Below, in pieces: positions 8,226-17,962 of a DNA stretch of 64,000 nucleotides. The notes beneath the pieces are model-generated. The model saw nothing but the letters and a program-made list of their open reading frames with translations, was not told the origin of the DNA and ran no database searches. A program made the position numbers and the translations under genes. Location of the stretch: NCBI RefSeq assembly GCF_000192435.1, contig NZ_AEUD01000010.1, forward strand, positions 102,402 to 166,401, in the 5' to 3' direction. The stretch comes from Gordonia neofelifaecis NRRL B-59395 (GTDB taxonomy: Bacteria; Actinomycetota; Actinomycetes; Mycobacteriales; Mycobacteriaceae). Each line of letters opens with the position of its first letter. Within the stretch, counting starts at the first letter, position 1.

Positions 8226-9278
8226 GTGACCGCACTCGACAGGACGATCCGTGGCCTCGCGCCCGCCTACTTCTCCATGGTCATGGCGACGGGCATCGTG
8301 TCGATCGCGGTGAACGTGGAGGGCCTGCATCGATTGTCGGCGGTGCTGATGTGGGTCGCGGGCATCGCGTACGTCGTCCTGATCCTGCTGAATGCCGTGC
8401 GTCTGGTCCGGTATCGGCACGCGGTGGCGACCGACCTGCGGATCCCGCAGCGGACGTTCGGCTTCTTCACCCTGGTCGCGGCAACCGGCGTGCTCGGCGC
8501 CCGGCTGGTGCAGGACGGCTACCTCACGGCCGCGTCGATCCTCCTCGTCGTGACCGCACTGCTGTGGCTGGTGCTCGGCTACGCGCTGCCGCCGCTGGCG
8601 TTCACCGCACGCGAGGGGATGTCGCAGCTGGAGCGTGCCGACGGCACGTGGTTCCTATGGGTGGTCGCGACGCAGTCGGTCGCCGTCCTCGCCGCCGCGA
8701 TCCAGCCGCACGTCACCGTCGGCCAGGCCGAGCTCGCGCTGCTCGCGGTGCTGTGCTGGGCGGTGGGCGTCTTTCTGTACGTGGCGGTCGCGCTGTTCGT
8801 CGCCTCCCGGATCTTCATGCACCATCCCGCACCCGACCAACTCGGCGGCGCCTACTGGATCGCGATGGGCGCGACGGCGATCACCGTGGTCGCGGGTGCG
8901 AACATCGGGGCGATGGCCGACGTCCCGGTGCTGAGCACGGTACGCGGCACCATCGAGGCCGGGTCGGTGTTGTTCTGGGCGTTCGGCACCTGGCTGATCC
9001 CGCCGCTGGTCTTCGCCGGGTATTGGCGTCATGTCCGGCACCGGGTTCCGCTCCGCTACGACGTCTCGCTGTGGGCGATCGTGTTCCCGCTGGCGATGTA
9101 CGGCGTCGGCTGCCACCAGATCGGTTCGGTCAACGATCTGCCGCTGCTCGAGAATCTCGGGCTGGTCGAGATCTGGATCGCGATCGTCGCCTGGGTGCTG
9201 ACCTTCTGCGGTTTCGTCGCCTCGCTGGTCGGCCGGCGTCCGCGGCTGATGCCGAGGCGCGCTCCGAGCCGGCCCTGA
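8226..9278 (+). CDS. TDT-family carrier (tellurite-resistance/dicarboxylate transporter, TehA-like)
   Basis: A 350-residue protein with ten hydrophobic helices in the pattern of the TehA/TDT family (SLAC1-like fold). The opening segment IRGLAPAYFSMVMATGIVSIA is the family signature for helix 1. Members move tellurite, C4-dicarboxylates, sulfite or anions; the substrate here cannot be predicted. The GTG at 8226 is 10 bases after rsmI and gives a short cytosolic N-terminus before helix 1. The same frame is open far upstream, but that reading is antisense-like noise inside rsmI. The stop is 11 bases before the convergent pabB stop. No terminator hairpin is obvious between them. Confidence 0.85.
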   Translation: MTALDRTIRGLAPAYFSMVMATGIVSIAVNVEGLHRLSAVLMWVAGIAYVVLILLNAVRLVRYRHAVATDLRIPQRTFGFFTLVAATGVLGARLVQDGYLTAASILLVVTALLWLVLGYALPPLAFTAREGMSQLERADGTWFLWVVATQSVAVLAAAIQPHVTVGQAELALLAVLCWAVGVFLYVAVALFVASRIFMHHPAPDQLGGAYWIAMGATAITVVAGANIGAMADVPVLSTVRGTIEAGSVLFWAFGTWLIPPLVFAGYWRHVRHRVPLRYDVSLWAIVFPLAMYGVGCHQIGSVNDLPLLENLGLVEIWIAIVAWVLTFCGFVASLVGRRPRLMPRRAPSRP

Positions 9279-9289
9279 CGACACCCGCA

Positions 9290-10453
9290 TCATCGGCGAG
9301 GATCGAAGCCGACGATCGAGGACGCCTTGTCCAGGCACTCGTGCCACTCCGCTTCGGGGGAGGAGTCGATGGTGATCCCGCCGCCGACGCCGAGCGTGAG
9401 GGCCCCGTCCGGCGTCGCGGACACGGTGCGGATCGCGACGTTCAGGTCGAGCAGTCCGTCCGGACCGGCGATTCCGACCGCGCCGCAGTAGACGCCGCGG
9501 GCGTGCTCCTCCCAGCCGGCGAGCAGGTCGGCGGCGCGGATCTTGGGCGTCCCGGTCACCGATGCGGGCGGGAACGTGGCATCGAGCAGTTCGTCGTTGC
9601 CGACCGCGGCCGGCAGGTCCGCCGCCACCGTCGACACCAGATGCCAGACGCCGGGTGCGCCGACGACGGTCAGCAGGTCGGGCACCGTCACCGATCCGGT
9701 CCGTGCGACGCGGCCGAGGTCGTTGCGTACGAGGTCGACGATCATCACGTTCTCCGCGACGTCCTTGGTGGAGGCCGCCAGGTGTGCGGGATCGGCGCTC
9801 GCGGGCAGCGTCCCCTTGATCGGCGACGACGTCACCCGACCGCCGCGGCGATCGAGGAACGACTCCGGACTGAAGCTGGCGATCGATCCCCAGTCACCCG
9901 CCAGCCACGCGGATTTGGCCGGCGCGGTCGCGGCGGCGATGTCGGTGAAGAAGTCCAACGGACGGCCATCGAGGCGCCCGTCGAACCGAGTGCACACGCA
10001 GGCCTGATAGACCTCGCCCGCGGCGATCGCCTCGAGACACCTTTGAACCGCGGAGATGTGGCGGTCGCGGTCCGGGACCGTCCACTCCGCGTGCCAGGCC
10101 GCAGCGCGGCGCGGTGCGTCGAGCGCCGCTGCGGTCCACTCGGGTTGCGGCGCCCCCGAGACGCTCACCCACGACCACCGTCCATCGGCGAGTTTCAGCA
10201 CGCCGTCGACCGTCCCGCCCACGACTGTGGGCAGCGGCGACTCGTCCGTGCGCACCGGGAAGCTGAGCGCTCCGAACCAGAACGCGTCCGGCCGGTCGGG
10301 CGGCAGTGTGCCCGCGGTCAGCTCGACCGACGGTGCGATGACCGCATCGGCATCGGCCCAGTCGCCGATCAACCCGGCGGGACCGGGCAGGCCGCGTTCG
10401 CGGGTCGCCGCGTCGAGCGCGTGCAGGACGTCGAGCGCGGTGTGCGCGGTCAT
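9290..10453 (-). CDS. pabB: Aminodeoxychorismate synthase component I (chorismate-binding enzyme)
   Basis: A 387-residue enzyme of the TrpE/PabB/MenF chorismate-utilising family, inferred to convert chorismate to 4-amino-4-deoxychorismate for folate synthesis. C-terminal motifs seen: [20 protein letters not shown] (PIKGT acid/base region), [31 protein letters not shown] and the final [26 protein letters not shown], rather than the PIAGT of salicylate/isochorismate enzymes, argues for PabB or TrpE. The start ATG overlaps the metG stop as ATGA, so translation is coupled. M. tuberculosis has Rv1005c (pabB) near metS in the same arrangement. The N-terminal domain is shorter than in E. coli PabB. 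Confidence 0.9.
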   Translation of the reverse strand: MTAHTALDVLHALDAATRERGLPGPAGLIGDWADADAVIAPSVELTAGTLPPDRPDAFWFGALSFPVRTDESPLPTVVGGTVDGVLKLADGRWSWVSVSGAPQPEWTAAALDAPRRAAAWHAEWTVPDRDRHISAVQRCLEAIAAGEVYQACVCTRFDGRLDGRPLDFFTDIAAATAPAKSAWLAGDWGSIASFSPESFLDRRGGRVTSSPIKGTLPASADPAHLAASTKDVAENVMIVDLVRNDLGRVARTGSVTVPDLLTVVGAPGVWHLVSTVAADLPAAVGNDELLDATFPPASVTGTPKIRAADLLAGWEEHARGVYCGAVGIAGPDGLLDLNVAIRTVSATPDGALTLGVGGGITIDSSPEAEWHECLDKASSIVGFDPRR

Positions 10454-12021
10454 GCCTGCGCGGCGGGGCTCTCCTGGCGCGGGAACACCGGCGTCGGCTT
10501 CGGCAGCTCGGCGCCGACCGCCAGCCGGTCGACGACGGCGGTGAACTGCCGGTTCTCGTCGCCGGACGGGACGGCGAGCAGGTCGAGCAGCGTCGCGGTC
10601 GACTGCGGCATCACCGGCTGGACCAGGACGGTCACGATGCGCACCACCTCGGCGCACACGTAGAGCACGGTGCCGGTGCGGTCGAGGTCGGTCTTGGCGA
10701 GCTTCCACGGCTCCTGCGCCGAGACGTACCGGTTCGCATCGGCGAGCACCGTCCACACCGCCTCCAGGCCGAGGTGGATCGACTGCTTGTCGAACTGTTC
10801 GCGGACCTTCGGCAGGAGTGCGTCGGCGGCGTCGAGCAGGGCGCGGTCGGCGTCGGTGAACTCACCGGGCTGCGGCACGCGCGATTCGAAGTACTTGCCG
10901 ATCATGCTCAGCGTCCGCTGCGCGAGGTTGCCGTACTCGTTGGCGAGATCGGCGTTGTTCCGCGCGACGATCGCATCGGCGGAGTACGAGCCGTCCTGGC
11001 CGTACGACACTTCGCGCAGGAAGAAGTAGCGAACGGCGTCGAGGCCGAACTGCTCCACCAGTTCGTGCGGATCGACGACGTTGCCGATCGACTTGCTCAT
11101 CTTCTCGCCGCGGTTGAACAGGAAGCCGTGCGCGAACACGCGCCTGGGTACCTCGAGGCCCGCGCTCATCAGGAAGGCCGGCCAGTACACGCAGTGGAAC
11201 CGGATGATGTCCTTGCCGATGATGTGCAGGTCCGCGGGCCAGTAGCGGGACAGCGTCTGCTCGTCGTCGGGGAAGCCGACTCCGGTCAGGTAGTTGGTGA
11301 GGGCGTCGACCCACACGTACATGACGTGGTCCGGAGCGCCCGGCACCTTGACACCCCAGTCGAACGTGGTCCGCGAGATCGACAAGTCGTTGAGGCCGCC
11401 GGCGACGAAGCTGCGGACCTCGTTGCGCCGGACGTCGGGTCCGATGAACTCGGGATGCTCGTCGTACAGGGCGAGCAGCCGATCCTGATAGTTCGACAGG
11501 CGGAAGAAGTAGGTCTGCTCCTCGGTCCAGGTGAGGACGTGGCCGTTCTCCGTTGCGACGCGCCTGCCGTCGGCGTCGACAGTGGTCTCGTCCTCGGTGA
11601 AGAAGGCCTCGTCGCGCACGTCGTACCAACCGGCGTACGAGTCCAGGTAGATGTCGCCCGCGGCCTCCATCCGCTTCCAGATCTCCTCCGACGCCCGGTG
11701 GTGATCGGTGTCGGTGGTGCGGATGAACCGGCTCAGGTCGGTGCCGAGCGCCATGTGGAGAGCCTCGAACCGATCGGAGTTGGTCTTGGCGAGCTCAGCG
11801 GTGGAGACGCCCTCCTTCTCCGCGGTCTGCTGCATCTTCTGACCGTGCTCGTCGGTGCCCGACTGGAAGCGGACGTCGAAGCCGTCCAGCGCTTTGAACC
11901 GCGCGAGCACGTCCGCCGAGATGAACTCGTAGGCGTGCCCGATGTGCGGGGCGCCGTTCGGGTACGCGATGGCGGTGGTGATGTAGAAGGGCGACGACGC
12001 GCCAAAGGACTCGCTCGGCAT
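10450..12021 (-). CDS. metG: Methionyl-tRNA synthetase
   Basis: Class I aminoacyl-tRNA synthetase of 523 residues that charges initiator and elongator tRNA-Met. HIGH is at residues 26-29 ([10 protein letters not shown]) and KMSKS near 306-310 ([10 protein letters not shown]). The connective peptide lacks the CxxC zinc knuckles of the E. coli enzyme and the C-terminal tRNA-binding (EMAP) domain is absent, as in the short mycobacterial MetS. The C-terminal anticodon-binding helix bundle contains the usual [12 protein letters not shown]. The ATG at 12021 starts the protein just before the Rossmann fold. It is the first gene of a coupled metG-pabB pair and follows the GH65 gene on the same strand after 51 bases. 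Confidence 0.97.
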   Translation of the reverse strand: MPSESFGASSPFYITTAIAYPNGAPHIGHAYEFISADVLARFKALDGFDVRFQSGTDEHGQKMQQTAEKEGVSTAELAKTNSDRFEALHMALGTDLSRFIRTTDTDHHRASEEIWKRMEAAGDIYLDSYAGWYDVRDEAFFTEDETTVDADGRRVATENGHVLTWTEEQTYFFRLSNYQDRLLALYDEHPEFIGPDVRRNEVRSFVAGGLNDLSISRTTFDWGVKVPGAPDHVMYVWVDALTNYLTGVGFPDDEQTLSRYWPADLHIIGKDIIRFHCVYWPAFLMSAGLEVPRRVFAHGFLFNRGEKMSKSIGNVVDPHELVEQFGLDAVRYFFLREVSYGQDGSYSADAIVARNNADLANEYGNLAQRTLSMIGKYFESRVPQPGEFTDADRALLDAADALLPKVREQFDKQSIHLGLEAVWTVLADANRYVSAQEPWKLAKTDLDRTGTVLYVCAEVVRIVTVLVQPVMPQSTATLLDLLAVPSGDENRQFTAVVDRLAVGAELPKPTPVFPRQESPAAQA

Positions 12022-12072
12022 AATGCGTCGATTGTACGTGCGGGGCCCTCGACCACCACACCAGCGGTCGCG

Positions 12073-14508
12073 TCAGGGACGCTGGTACGGCTCGCAGCCC
12101 GGAGGCGCGAGCGGGGCGGTGCGAGCGCCCAGGCGCGGGATGTCGCGGATCACCGGGTCGTCGCCGAGTACGAAGCGTTCGCCGTGGTGCGCGAGCTCGA
12201 CGGTCGGGCCGGACAGCAGCCGGTAGGTGGCCTTCTCCGAATCGACGGCGACGACGATGCGCGACTCGCGGATCACCATCCGGAACGACATGTAGTCCAG
12301 CCTCGACGGCAGGCGCGGGGCGAAGGTGATCTGACCGTCGAAATCGCGCATCCCGCCGAAGCCGGCGACGCAGTCGGTCCACGCTCCGGCCAGCGCGGCG
12401 ATGTGCAGGCCCGACGAGACATTGTTGTGCAGGTCGTGCAGGTCCGTGAAGACCGACTCGCTCATCAGGTCGTATGCGAGGTCGAGGTAGCCGACCTCGG
12501 CGGCGGTGACCGCTTCGCAGCACGCCGAGAGCGAGGAGTCGCGGACGGTGATCGGGTAGTAGTAGTCGAAGTTCGCGAGCTTCTGCTCCGGGGTGAAGCG
12601 ATCGCCGAACAGGTACATCGCGAAGACGAGGTCGGCCTGCTTCACCACCTGCTTGCGGTACAGGTCGAAGTACGGGTAGTTCAGCAGCAGCGGATAGCGG
12701 CCGCGCGAGCGATCGAAATCCCACCGGTCGAGTTTGGTGAACGCCTCGCACTGCTGGTGCACGCCGAGCGCGTCGTCGTACGGGATCGTCATGTCGTCGG
12801 CGCAGCGCGACCAGTAGGCGGTCTCGTCGCCGGTGACGCCGAGATCGCCCGCGACGGTGGGCTGTCGGGCACACGCGGCGACGGCGTCGCGCAGTGCCTG
12901 CTGCGCCGCGAGATTGGTGAAGACGTTGTTGTTGACGATCGCCGTGTACTCGTCCGGGCCGGTGATGCCGTCGATGCGGAACTTGCCCGTCGAATCGTGG
13001 TGGCCGAAGCCGGAGAAGAACCGGGCGATCTCCACCAGCAGTTCGACCCCGCACTCGACCTCGAAGGCCTCGTCGCCGGTCGCCCGGATGTACCGGGCCG
13101 TCGCGTTCGCGATGTCGGCGGAGACGTGGATGCCCGCCGTTCCGGCAGGCCAGTAACCCGAGCACTCGTCGCCGTTGATCGACCGCCAGGGGAACATCGC
13201 GCCGTGCTGCGCGAGCTCGGCCGCCCGGGCCTTCGCCTTGTCCATCGTGGAGTGCCGCCAGCGGAGCTCCTCGCCCGCGGCCGCGGGGACCGCGTACGTG
13301 AGCATCGGGAGGATGAAGCTCTCGGTGTCCCAGAACGTGTGGCCGTCGTAGCCGGGGCCGGTCAATCCCTTGGCGGGGATGGCCCGGGACTGGCCGCGCG
13401 CGCCGGCCTGCAGCACGTGGAACAGGGCGAACCGGACGGCCTGCTGCAACTCCGGGTCGCCGTCGAGCTCGATGTCGGCGTCCAGCCAGAACTCGTCGAG
13501 GTAGTCGGCCTGCTCCTGCTTGAGGGCGTCCCAGCCGGTCTCCTTCGCCATGGCGAGCGCGGCCTCGACCTGCGCGCGCAGCGCAGGCACCGATCGGCGA
13601 GCCGACCACCCGTAACCCATGTACTTGGTGAGCACCAGCTTGGTGCCCTGCGGCACGGTGGCGGCCACGGTGAGGCGTGCGAGGTCGCCGTCCGCGCGGA
13701 TGGTCGTATCCGCGGACGCGGGGAGCTCGAGCTCGTGATCCATGCCCGCGGCCACGCCCAGCTCCGACCGCCGCGTGTGGTGGACCAGCACCGCCGACAG
13801 GTCGTCGCACTCGGCGAGGGCGCCGACGAGCGGCTGGTCGAGGGCGGCGGCGAGCCGTGGATCGTCTTTCGCGGAGGCGCCCCCGATCGGCTCGTTCGCC
13901 AGCAGGTCGGACTGCAGCACCAGCTTCATGTCCTCGCCGATCGGCTCCACCTCGTAGCGGATCGCGGCGACCGTGCGCTTGGGGAACGACCCCAGCCGCT
14001 CGGACCGGATGCGCACGGTCCGGCCGGTGGGCGAGGTCCACAGGGTGCTCCGGCGCAGGGTGCCGGTGCGGAAGTCGAGGACGCGTTCGTGCTCGACCGT
14101 GCGCCCGTACCGAAGATCCATCGGCTCGTCCTCGACGAGGAGCCGGATCACCTTGGCGTCGGTCACGTTCACGACCGTCTGGCCGGACTCGGGATAGCCG
14201 TAACCGCTCTCCGCGTACGGCAGGTCGCGGAGCTCGTAGAAACCGCTGAGGTAGGTGCCCGGCTGATCGACCGGCTCGCCCTCCTCGAAACTGCCGCGGA
14301 GACCGATGTGGCCGTTGGACAGGGCGAAGAGCGTCTCGGTCCGGCCGATCATGTCCACGTCGAGGCCGCGCCAGCGCAGCTGCCACGGGCTGACGTCGAA
14401 GCCCTCGACGGGGTGCATGCCGTGGTGCGGCACATTGACCGGAGCCGTGTGGCTCGACGTGTCGCCGTGCGTGGTGTGGGCGAGCTCGCTGGTGGTCGGT
14501 TCGATCAC
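12073..14508 (-). CDS. Glycoside hydrolase family 65 (disaccharide phosphorylase-like)
   Basis: An 811-residue GH65 protein; this family includes trehalose, maltose, kojibiose and nigerose phosphorylases that release beta-glucose 1-phosphate. Domains in order: N-terminal beta-sandwich (about 40-300, with the RMGWQLR-like DVSPWQLRWRGLDVDM), alpha/alpha barrel (about 340-720) and C-terminal beta-sheet. Barrel motifs are GHTFWDTESFILPMLTY and DGITGPDEYTAIVNNNVFTN; the Glu of GPDEY (about residue 520) is the general acid. The next gene upstream is a beta-phosphoglucomutase-like HAD, matching the Rv3401-Rv3400 pair and giving a route from disaccharide to glucose 6-phosphate. The exact disaccharide cannot be told. 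Confidence 0.9.
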   Translation of the reverse strand: MIEPTTSELAHTTHGDTSSHTAPVNVPHHGMHPVEGFDVSPWQLRWRGLDVDMIGRTETLFALSNGHIGLRGSFEEGEPVDQPGTYLSGFYELRDLPYAESGYGYPESGQTVVNVTDAKVIRLLVEDEPMDLRYGRTVEHERVLDFRTGTLRRSTLWTSPTGRTVRIRSERLGSFPKRTVAAIRYEVEPIGEDMKLVLQSDLLANEPIGGASAKDDPRLAAALDQPLVGALAECDDLSAVLVHHTRRSELGVAAGMDHELELPASADTTIRADGDLARLTVAATVPQGTKLVLTKYMGYGWSARRSVPALRAQVEAALAMAKETGWDALKQEQADYLDEFWLDADIELDGDPELQQAVRFALFHVLQAGARGQSRAIPAKGLTGPGYDGHTFWDTESFILPMLTYAVPAAAGEELRWRHSTMDKAKARAAELAQHGAMFPWRSINGDECSGYWPAGTAGIHVSADIANATARYIRATGDEAFEVECGVELLVEIARFFSGFGHHDSTGKFRIDGITGPDEYTAIVNNNVFTNLAAQQALRDAVAACARQPTVAGDLGVTGDETAYWSRCADDMTIPYDDALGVHQQCEAFTKLDRWDFDRSRGRYPLLLNYPYFDLYRKQVVKQADLVFAMYLFGDRFTPEQKLANFDYYYPITVRDSSLSACCEAVTAAEVGYLDLAYDLMSESVFTDLHDLHNNVSSGLHIAALAGAWTDCVAGFGGMRDFDGQITFAPRLPSRLDYMSFRMVIRESRIVVAVDSEKATYRLLSGPTVELAHHGERFVLGDDPVIRDIPRLGARTAPLAPPGCEPYQRP

Positions 14509-14564
14509 GGGCGGTCCTTATCGGGCTGGTGCGTGCACGGGGTCGTTCGGGGCCGGGTCTGCGG

Positions 14565-15296
14565 TCAGTCCCCGGCCAGTAGTTCGTCGAGGTCGGTGAC
14601 GACGATAGAGGCACCGGCGGTCGTCATGGCGTCCGACTGGCCGCCGCCGACCCGATCGATGCCCACGACGTACCCGAACCGTCCCGCGACGCCGGCCTCG
14701 ACACCGGAGATCGCGTCTTCGAAGACGGCTGCCGCCGCGGGGGCGACGCCCATCAGCTCCGCGCCGCGGAGGTACGAATCGGGCGCCGGCTTGCCCGCCA
14801 GCTGCTCGGCGACGATGGTGTTCCCGTCCACTCTCCGCTCCACGAACTCCGACAGGCCCGCCGCCTCGAGCACCTGCTCGCCGTTGCGGGAACTCGTCAC
14901 CACGGCGATGTGGAGACCCGCATCGCGTGCGGCGTGCAGGTACCGGACCGAACCGGGATAGGCGGTCACCCCGTCGCGCTCGAGTGAGGCCAGGAACGCC
15001 GTGTTCTTGCCGTCCGCGACCGCCGACGCGGTCGCCTCGTCGACGGTCAGCCCGCGCGAGGCGAGGAAGGTGCGCACGCCGTCCATCCGGGGGCGCCCGT
15101 CGACGTAGTCGAAGTAGTCCTGATCGGTGAACGGACGCAACTCGTCGGTCCGACCGCCGATGTCGCCGCCCGCGCGCTCGGTGAGGAAGTCGTCGAACGC
15201 TGCGGTCCACGCGATCCGATGCACCGACGCGGTGTCGGTGAGCACACCGTCGAGATCGAACAGTGCCACCGTGATGTCGTCAGGAAGTCCCAGCAC
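14565..15296 (-). CDS. HAD-superfamily beta-phosphoglucomutase-like protein
   Basis: A 243-residue HAD hydrolase. Motif I is FDLDGVLTDT with the nucleophile and acid Asp at about 14 and 16; a helical cap follows; motif II is VTSSRNGEQVLEAAGL; the Lys is in LAGKPAPDSYLRGAEL; motif IV is AVFEDAISGVEAG. The cap residues and the pairing with GH65 point to beta-phosphoglucomutase (beta-glucose 1-phosphate to glucose 6-phosphate), as for Rv3400. The start is uncertain: GTG at 15296 is used, but GTG at 15302 is in frame two codons upstream. It is 56 bases upstream of the GH65 start, probably one operon. Confidence 0.85.
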   Translation of the reverse strand: MLGLPDDITVALFDLDGVLTDTASVHRIAWTAAFDDFLTERAGGDIGGRTDELRPFTDQDYFDYVDGRPRMDGVRTFLASRGLTVDEATASAVADGKNTAFLASLERDGVTAYPGSVRYLHAARDAGLHIAVVTSSRNGEQVLEAAGLSEFVERRVDGNTIVAEQLAGKPAPDSYLRGAELMGVAPAAAAVFEDAISGVEAGVAGRFGYVVGIDRVGGGQSDAMTTAGASIVVTDLDELLAGD

Positions 15297-15394
15297 CCAC
15301 ACGACTCTACCCGGATCGTGCCCCGTCCATCGGGCAACGTGCGCGGCGTGACTCGTTGTGGATTCGGCCCGCTCGCTCCGCGCCCGGTGCCGGA

Positions 15395-16024
15395 CTACTC
15401 CGGCACCGTCAGCGCGGGGAACCAGACGTCGGTGAGGACGCGCACGGCCAGCTCCGCCGAACCCTCGATCGTGCCCAGGGTGGCCCAACGGACGAAGAAC
15501 CGTTCCAACTGCGCCACCAGCAGTTCCACGCGCAGGCGCGCCTCGTCGCGGCGGTCGTCGGGCCAGCGCTCGAGATACTGCGTCATCGAGCCGGGCAGCG
15601 TCGCGATGCCCGCGCGGGCGATCTCGCGGAACTCGGGTTCCAGCGCCGTCGCCTCATCCCAGGCCCGGAACATCTCCGCGTAACCGCCGAACCATTGCAG
15701 GGCGTTCGCCACCCAGGCGGCGAACTCCACTCGTGAACCGGTCGCCAGCACCCGGTCGAGGTCCTGGTAGACGGTGACGGCACTCGGCCACACCGACGAG
15801 TCCGCCAGGGCGAGCAGGACGTCGATCTTGGCGGGGAAGTGCAGGTAGAAGGTGGCCCGACTGCAGCCGACGTCGGCCACGATGTCGTCGATCGTCACCG
15901 CCGCGTAGCCCCGCGCGGTGAACTGTGCACGGGCGGCGTCGATGAGCCGCGTGCGCGTCAGCAGCTTCTGCTCCTCGCGCAGCGATGCGCGCCGAGGAGT
16001 CTTGGCGGTGCTGTCCGTGCTCAC
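15395..16024 (-). CDS. TetR-family transcriptional regulator
   Basis: A 209-residue regulator with an N-terminal TetR helix-turn-helix at about residues 20-65: TRTRLIDAARAQFTARGYAA, then VTIDDIVADVGCSRATFYLHFPAKIDVLLAL. The C-terminal ligand domain is helical and not assigned. The start is taken as the GTG at 16024 (VSTDSTAKTPRRASL). A longer frame upstream would run through the inverted repeats of the intergenic region. It is divergent from the D-aminoacylase-like gene with about 160 bases between, rich in TGACA/TGTCA and GTGAC/GTCAC elements. The simplest reading is that it controls itself and that amidohydrolase. Confidence 0.87.
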   Translation of the reverse strand: MSTDSTAKTPRRASLREEQKLLTRTRLIDAARAQFTARGYAAVTIDDIVADVGCSRATFYLHFPAKIDVLLALADSSVWPSAVTVYQDLDRVLATGSRVEFAAWVANALQWFGGYAEMFRAWDEATALEPEFREIARAGIATLPGSMTQYLERWPDDRRDEARLRVELLVAQLERFFVRWATLGTIEGSAELAVRVLTDVWFPALTVPE

Positions 16025-16085
16025 CGGTCCACTGTGACCCACGTGACCGCCAGTCACAAGCCGACACGTCGGTGACTGATCTCTA

Positions 16086-16109
16086 TGACAGTCACTTGAC
16101 AGAGTGTCA
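16086..16109. promoter_or_regulatory. Candidate TetR operator with TGACA/TGTCA ends
   Basis: The 24-base site begins TGACAGTCAC and ends GAGTGTCA; its outer five bases are a perfect inverted repeat, TGACA...TGTCA. Further copies of the half element lie on both sides (GTGACCGCCAGTCAC at about 16041-16055, TGACACCAGTCACAC at 16124-16138). The cluster between a TetR gene and its divergent neighbour suggests operators. Confidence 0.45.
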
Positions 16110-16186
16110 GCGAGGTTGAAATATGACACCAGTCACACTGCGCGACCATCGGTGTCCCGCGACGAAACTGAATGGAGTGATCGGCG

Positions 16187-17929
16187 ATGACCTACGACGC
16201 GATCGTCAAGAACGGGCGCTGGTTCGACGGGACGGGCGCGCCGTCGCAGATCCGCCACCTCGGGATCAAGGGCGGGCGTGTGGCCGCGGTCGCCGCCGAG
16301 CCGCTGGACGAGACCGGCTGTGCCGACGTCGTCGATGCGGAGGGCAAGTGGGTGATTCCGGGGATCGTCGACATCCACACCCACTACGACGTCGAGGTCC
16401 TGCTCCGGCCGGGACTGGACGAATCTGTGCGGCACGGCGTCACGTCGATCCTCGTCGGTTCGTGCTCGCTGTCGACGGTGCACGTCGACGCCTCCGATGC
16501 GGGTGACCTGTTCGGACGGGTCGAGGCGATTCCGCGCAGGCATGTCGTGGAGACGATCGAGACCAAGAAATCATGGAACACCGCCGAGGAGTACGTCCAG
16601 GCGCTCGAGGCCCTCCCGCTCGGACCGAACATCGCGGCGTTCATCGGGCACTCCGACATCCGCGCCGCCGAGATGGGCCTCGACCGCGCCACGCGCAAGA
16701 ACGTGAAGCCGACGCCGGGCGAGATGGCGTCCATGGAGGCGCGGCTGGACGAGGCGCTCGACGCGGGCTTCGTCGGCATGTCGTCGCAGCAGCTCATGTT
16801 CGACAAGCTCGACGGCGAGGCCTGCCGGTCGCGCACGCTGCCGTCCACGTACGCCAAATCGAAGGAGCGCAGCCGCCTCAACTCGATTCTGCGCAAGCGC
16901 GGGCGGGCGCTGCAGGGCGGGCCGGACGTCGCGCGGCCGCAGAGCATGGTGGCGATGACGCTGAGCACGCTCGGCGTGTTCCGACCGAAGCTCAAGGTCA
17001 GCCTGCTGTCGGCGGCCGACGTGAAGGCGATCCCGGGCATCGCGAAGCTGTTCCCGGTGATGGCGCGGACGGTGAACTCACTCGGCGGCGACTTCCGCTG
17101 GCAGCACCTCCCGGTGCCGTTCGAGGTCTACTCCGACGGCATCGACCTGCCGGTCTTCGAGGAGTTCGGCTCCGGTGCGGCGGCGCTCGACCTCGCCAAC
17201 CGGCTCGATGCGCAGCAGGCGATGCTGACCGACGAGGCCTACCGGCGCCGCTTCCGCAAGGACTACGACAAGAAGTACGGACCACGGGTGTGGCACCGCG
17301 ACTTCTTCGACGCGGAGATCGTCGACTGTCCCGATCCCACGGTGATCGGCAAGACATTCGGCCAGGTCGGCATCGACCGCGGCGGCGTTCACCCCGTCGA
17401 CGCCTTCCTCGATCTCCTGGTGGAGCACGGTAAGAAGGTGCGGTGGCGGACCACCATCTCGAACCACCGCCCGGAGGTGCTCAACACGTTCGCCTCGGAC
17501 CCCGGCATTCAGCTCGGCTTCTCCGATGCTGGTGCGCACCTGCGGAACATGTCGTTCTACAACTTCGGTCTGCGACTGCTGCGGCGGGTCAACGACGCCG
17601 TGGAGGCGGGCACACCGTTCATGTCCGTCGAGCAGGCCGTGCACCGGCTGACCGGTGAGCTCGCCGATTGGTACGGACTCGACGCCGGTCACCTGCGCGT
17701 CGGCGATCGCGCGGACATCGTGGTCGTCGATCCGGCGCACCTCGACGAGACGCTCGACGGCTACGCCGAGAGTCCGGTGCCCGAGTACGACGGGCTGTCG
17801 CGCATGGTGAACCGGAACGATGCGACGGTGCCCGCGGTGCTGATCGGCGGCCGACCGGTGGTCGCGGACGGGAAGCCGCTGCCGATCCTCGGAGCGGAGC
17901 GGACCGGCGACTTCCTCCGGGCGAGCTGA
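16187..17929 (+). CDS. N-acyl-D-amino-acid deacylase family amidohydrolase
   Basis: A 580-residue amidohydrolase of the D-aminoacylase/dihydroorotase-like group, inferred to hydrolyse an N-acyl bond. Seen: an N-terminal beta-sandwich strand (MTYDAIVKNGRWFDGTGAP), the metal-binding DIHTHYD at about residues 65-71, FIGHSDIR near 150, LGFSDAGAHLRNMSFYNF with the catalytic Asp near 447, and the C-terminal GDRADIVVVDPA that closes the composite domain. Actinobacterial relatives of this length are numerous and mostly uncharacterised, so the substrate is unknown. A weak GGAG-like site (AATGGAGTG) lies before the ATG at 16187. It is divergent from a TetR gene and 33 bases before the phzF-like gene, with which it may be co-transcribed. 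Confidence 0.85.
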   Translation: MTYDAIVKNGRWFDGTGAPSQIRHLGIKGGRVAAVAAEPLDETGCADVVDAEGKWVIPGIVDIHTHYDVEVLLRPGLDESVRHGVTSILVGSCSLSTVHVDASDAGDLFGRVEAIPRRHVVETIETKKSWNTAEEYVQALEALPLGPNIAAFIGHSDIRAAEMGLDRATRKNVKPTPGEMASMEARLDEALDAGFVGMSSQQLMFDKLDGEACRSRTLPSTYAKSKERSRLNSILRKRGRALQGGPDVARPQSMVAMTLSTLGVFRPKLKVSLLSAADVKAIPGIAKLFPVMARTVNSLGGDFRWQHLPVPFEVYSDGIDLPVFEEFGSGAAALDLANRLDAQQAMLTDEAYRRRFRKDYDKKYGPRVWHRDFFDAEIVDCPDPTVIGKTFGQVGIDRGGVHPVDAFLDLLVEHGKKVRWRTTISNHRPEVLNTFASDPGIQLGFSDAGAHLRNMSFYNFGLRLLRRVNDAVEAGTPFMSVEQAVHRLTGELADWYGLDAGHLRVGDRADIVVVDPAHLDETLDGYAESPVPEYDGLSRMVNRNDATVPAVLIGGRPVVADGKPLPILGAERTGDFLRAS

Positions 17930-17962
17930 GTCGTGGTGCCGCCTGCGCGGCACAATGAGCGG

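Noticed and set aside
10774-14961. A 1395-codon open frame on the + strand opposite metG and the GH65 gene
   Set aside because: It mirrors two clear genes on the other strand, has Arg/Val/Glu/Asp-biased composition from GC-rich codons read in antisense, and shows no motif.
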